A stretch of 5,863 nt of DNA from Prevotella sp. UBA3757. Lineage in GTDB: Bacteria; Bacteroidota; Bacteroidia; Bacteroidales; Bacteroidaceae. The DNA is taken from assembly GCA_002371715.1 (NCBI GenBank), contig DFGF01000125.1, positions 1 through 5,863 on the forward strand, read 5' to 3'. Positions 5,751 through 5,863 of the stretch are shown in pieces. The notes beneath the pieces are model-generated. The model made no database searches. It was given only the letters and a program-made list of their open reading frames with translations, and was not told where the DNA came from. The position numbers were made by a program, and so were the translations under genes. How positions within the stretch are numbered: position 1 is the first letter of the stretch; each line of letters begins with the position of its first letter.

Positions 5751-5774
5751 ATATTCTCAAAACTCTGGACTCCT

Positions 5775-5803
5775 AAGGGGATATTTCATACACCATGCTC
5801 CTT
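5775..5803 (+). terminator. Weak terminator-like hairpin after the hydrolase gene
   Basis: AAGGGG (5775-5780) can pair with CTCCTT (5798-5803) in a 6-bp stem with one G-U pair and a 17-base loop, followed by the T-rich run TATTTTC. It lies 25 bases after the stop, where a terminator is expected, but the stem is short and the loop large. The remaining bases to 5863 show no supported gene. Confidence 0.2.
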
Positions 5804-5863
5804 TATTTTCACGCGCAAAGACAGGCAATTTTTGTAAACGGCAATGAAAAAGCGGGAAAGTTT

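Noticed and set aside
5816..5823. TGTCTTTG on the minus strand, resembling a -7 box
   Set aside because: One mismatch to TAnnTTTG, no visible -33 element, and no minus-strand gene downstream of it.
5795..5863. Open frame starting MLLYFHAQRQ and running off the right edge (23 codons)
   Set aside because: Too short to judge, no promoter or ribosome site ahead, AT-rich composition unlike the neighbouring genes; more likely the upstream region of a gene outside the window.

Overview
This window looks like a housekeeping stretch of a Bacteroidales chromosome, most likely Prevotellaceae. The evidence is threefold. The L28, L33, TsaD and RsmG sequences closely resemble what I remember of Prevotella/Bacteroides orthologues. 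The promoters follow the Bacteroidetes pattern TTTG-N19-TAnnTTTG rather than the sigma70 pattern. Shine-Dalgarno sequences are mostly absent. Coding DNA is GC-rich in third positions and the gaps are AT-rich. No lineage search was possible.

Left part, minus strand, in order of transcription: a promoter at 3057-3027 drives map (methionine aminopeptidase, 3002-2130). It is followed after 14 bases by tsaD (tRNA t6A synthesis, 2115-1072) and after 13 bases by a stand-alone CinA C-terminal domain gene (1058-549). A 118-base AT-rich gap (431-548) holds a probable promoter for the ribosomal protein pair rpmB (430-167) and rpmG (162 to beyond the left edge). The map-tsaD-cinA genes deal with protein and tRNA maturation and probably with pyridine nucleotide salvage. 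rpmB and rpmG encode 50S subunit proteins.

Right part, plus strand: a divergent promoter at 3074-3104 drives a DcuB-like C4-dicarboxylate transporter gene (3145-4476). It is followed after 9 bases by rsmG (16S rRNA G527 methyltransferase, 4486-5106), and then, overlapping by ATGA, by a metallo-beta-lactamase-fold hydrolase gene (5103-5750). These three probably form one operon. The last 113 bases (5751-5863) hold at most a weak terminator-like hairpin and no gene that I can support.

I see no mobile element, CRISPR array, RNA gene or defence system. The most interesting features are small. A four-copy 7-base tandem repeat carries the tsaD start codon and three decoy ATGs, the first directly abutting the map stop codon. 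A second, degenerate 7-base-period tract lies where the -33 element of the rpmB promoter would be. An 8-bp inverted repeat overlaps the rpmB -7 box.
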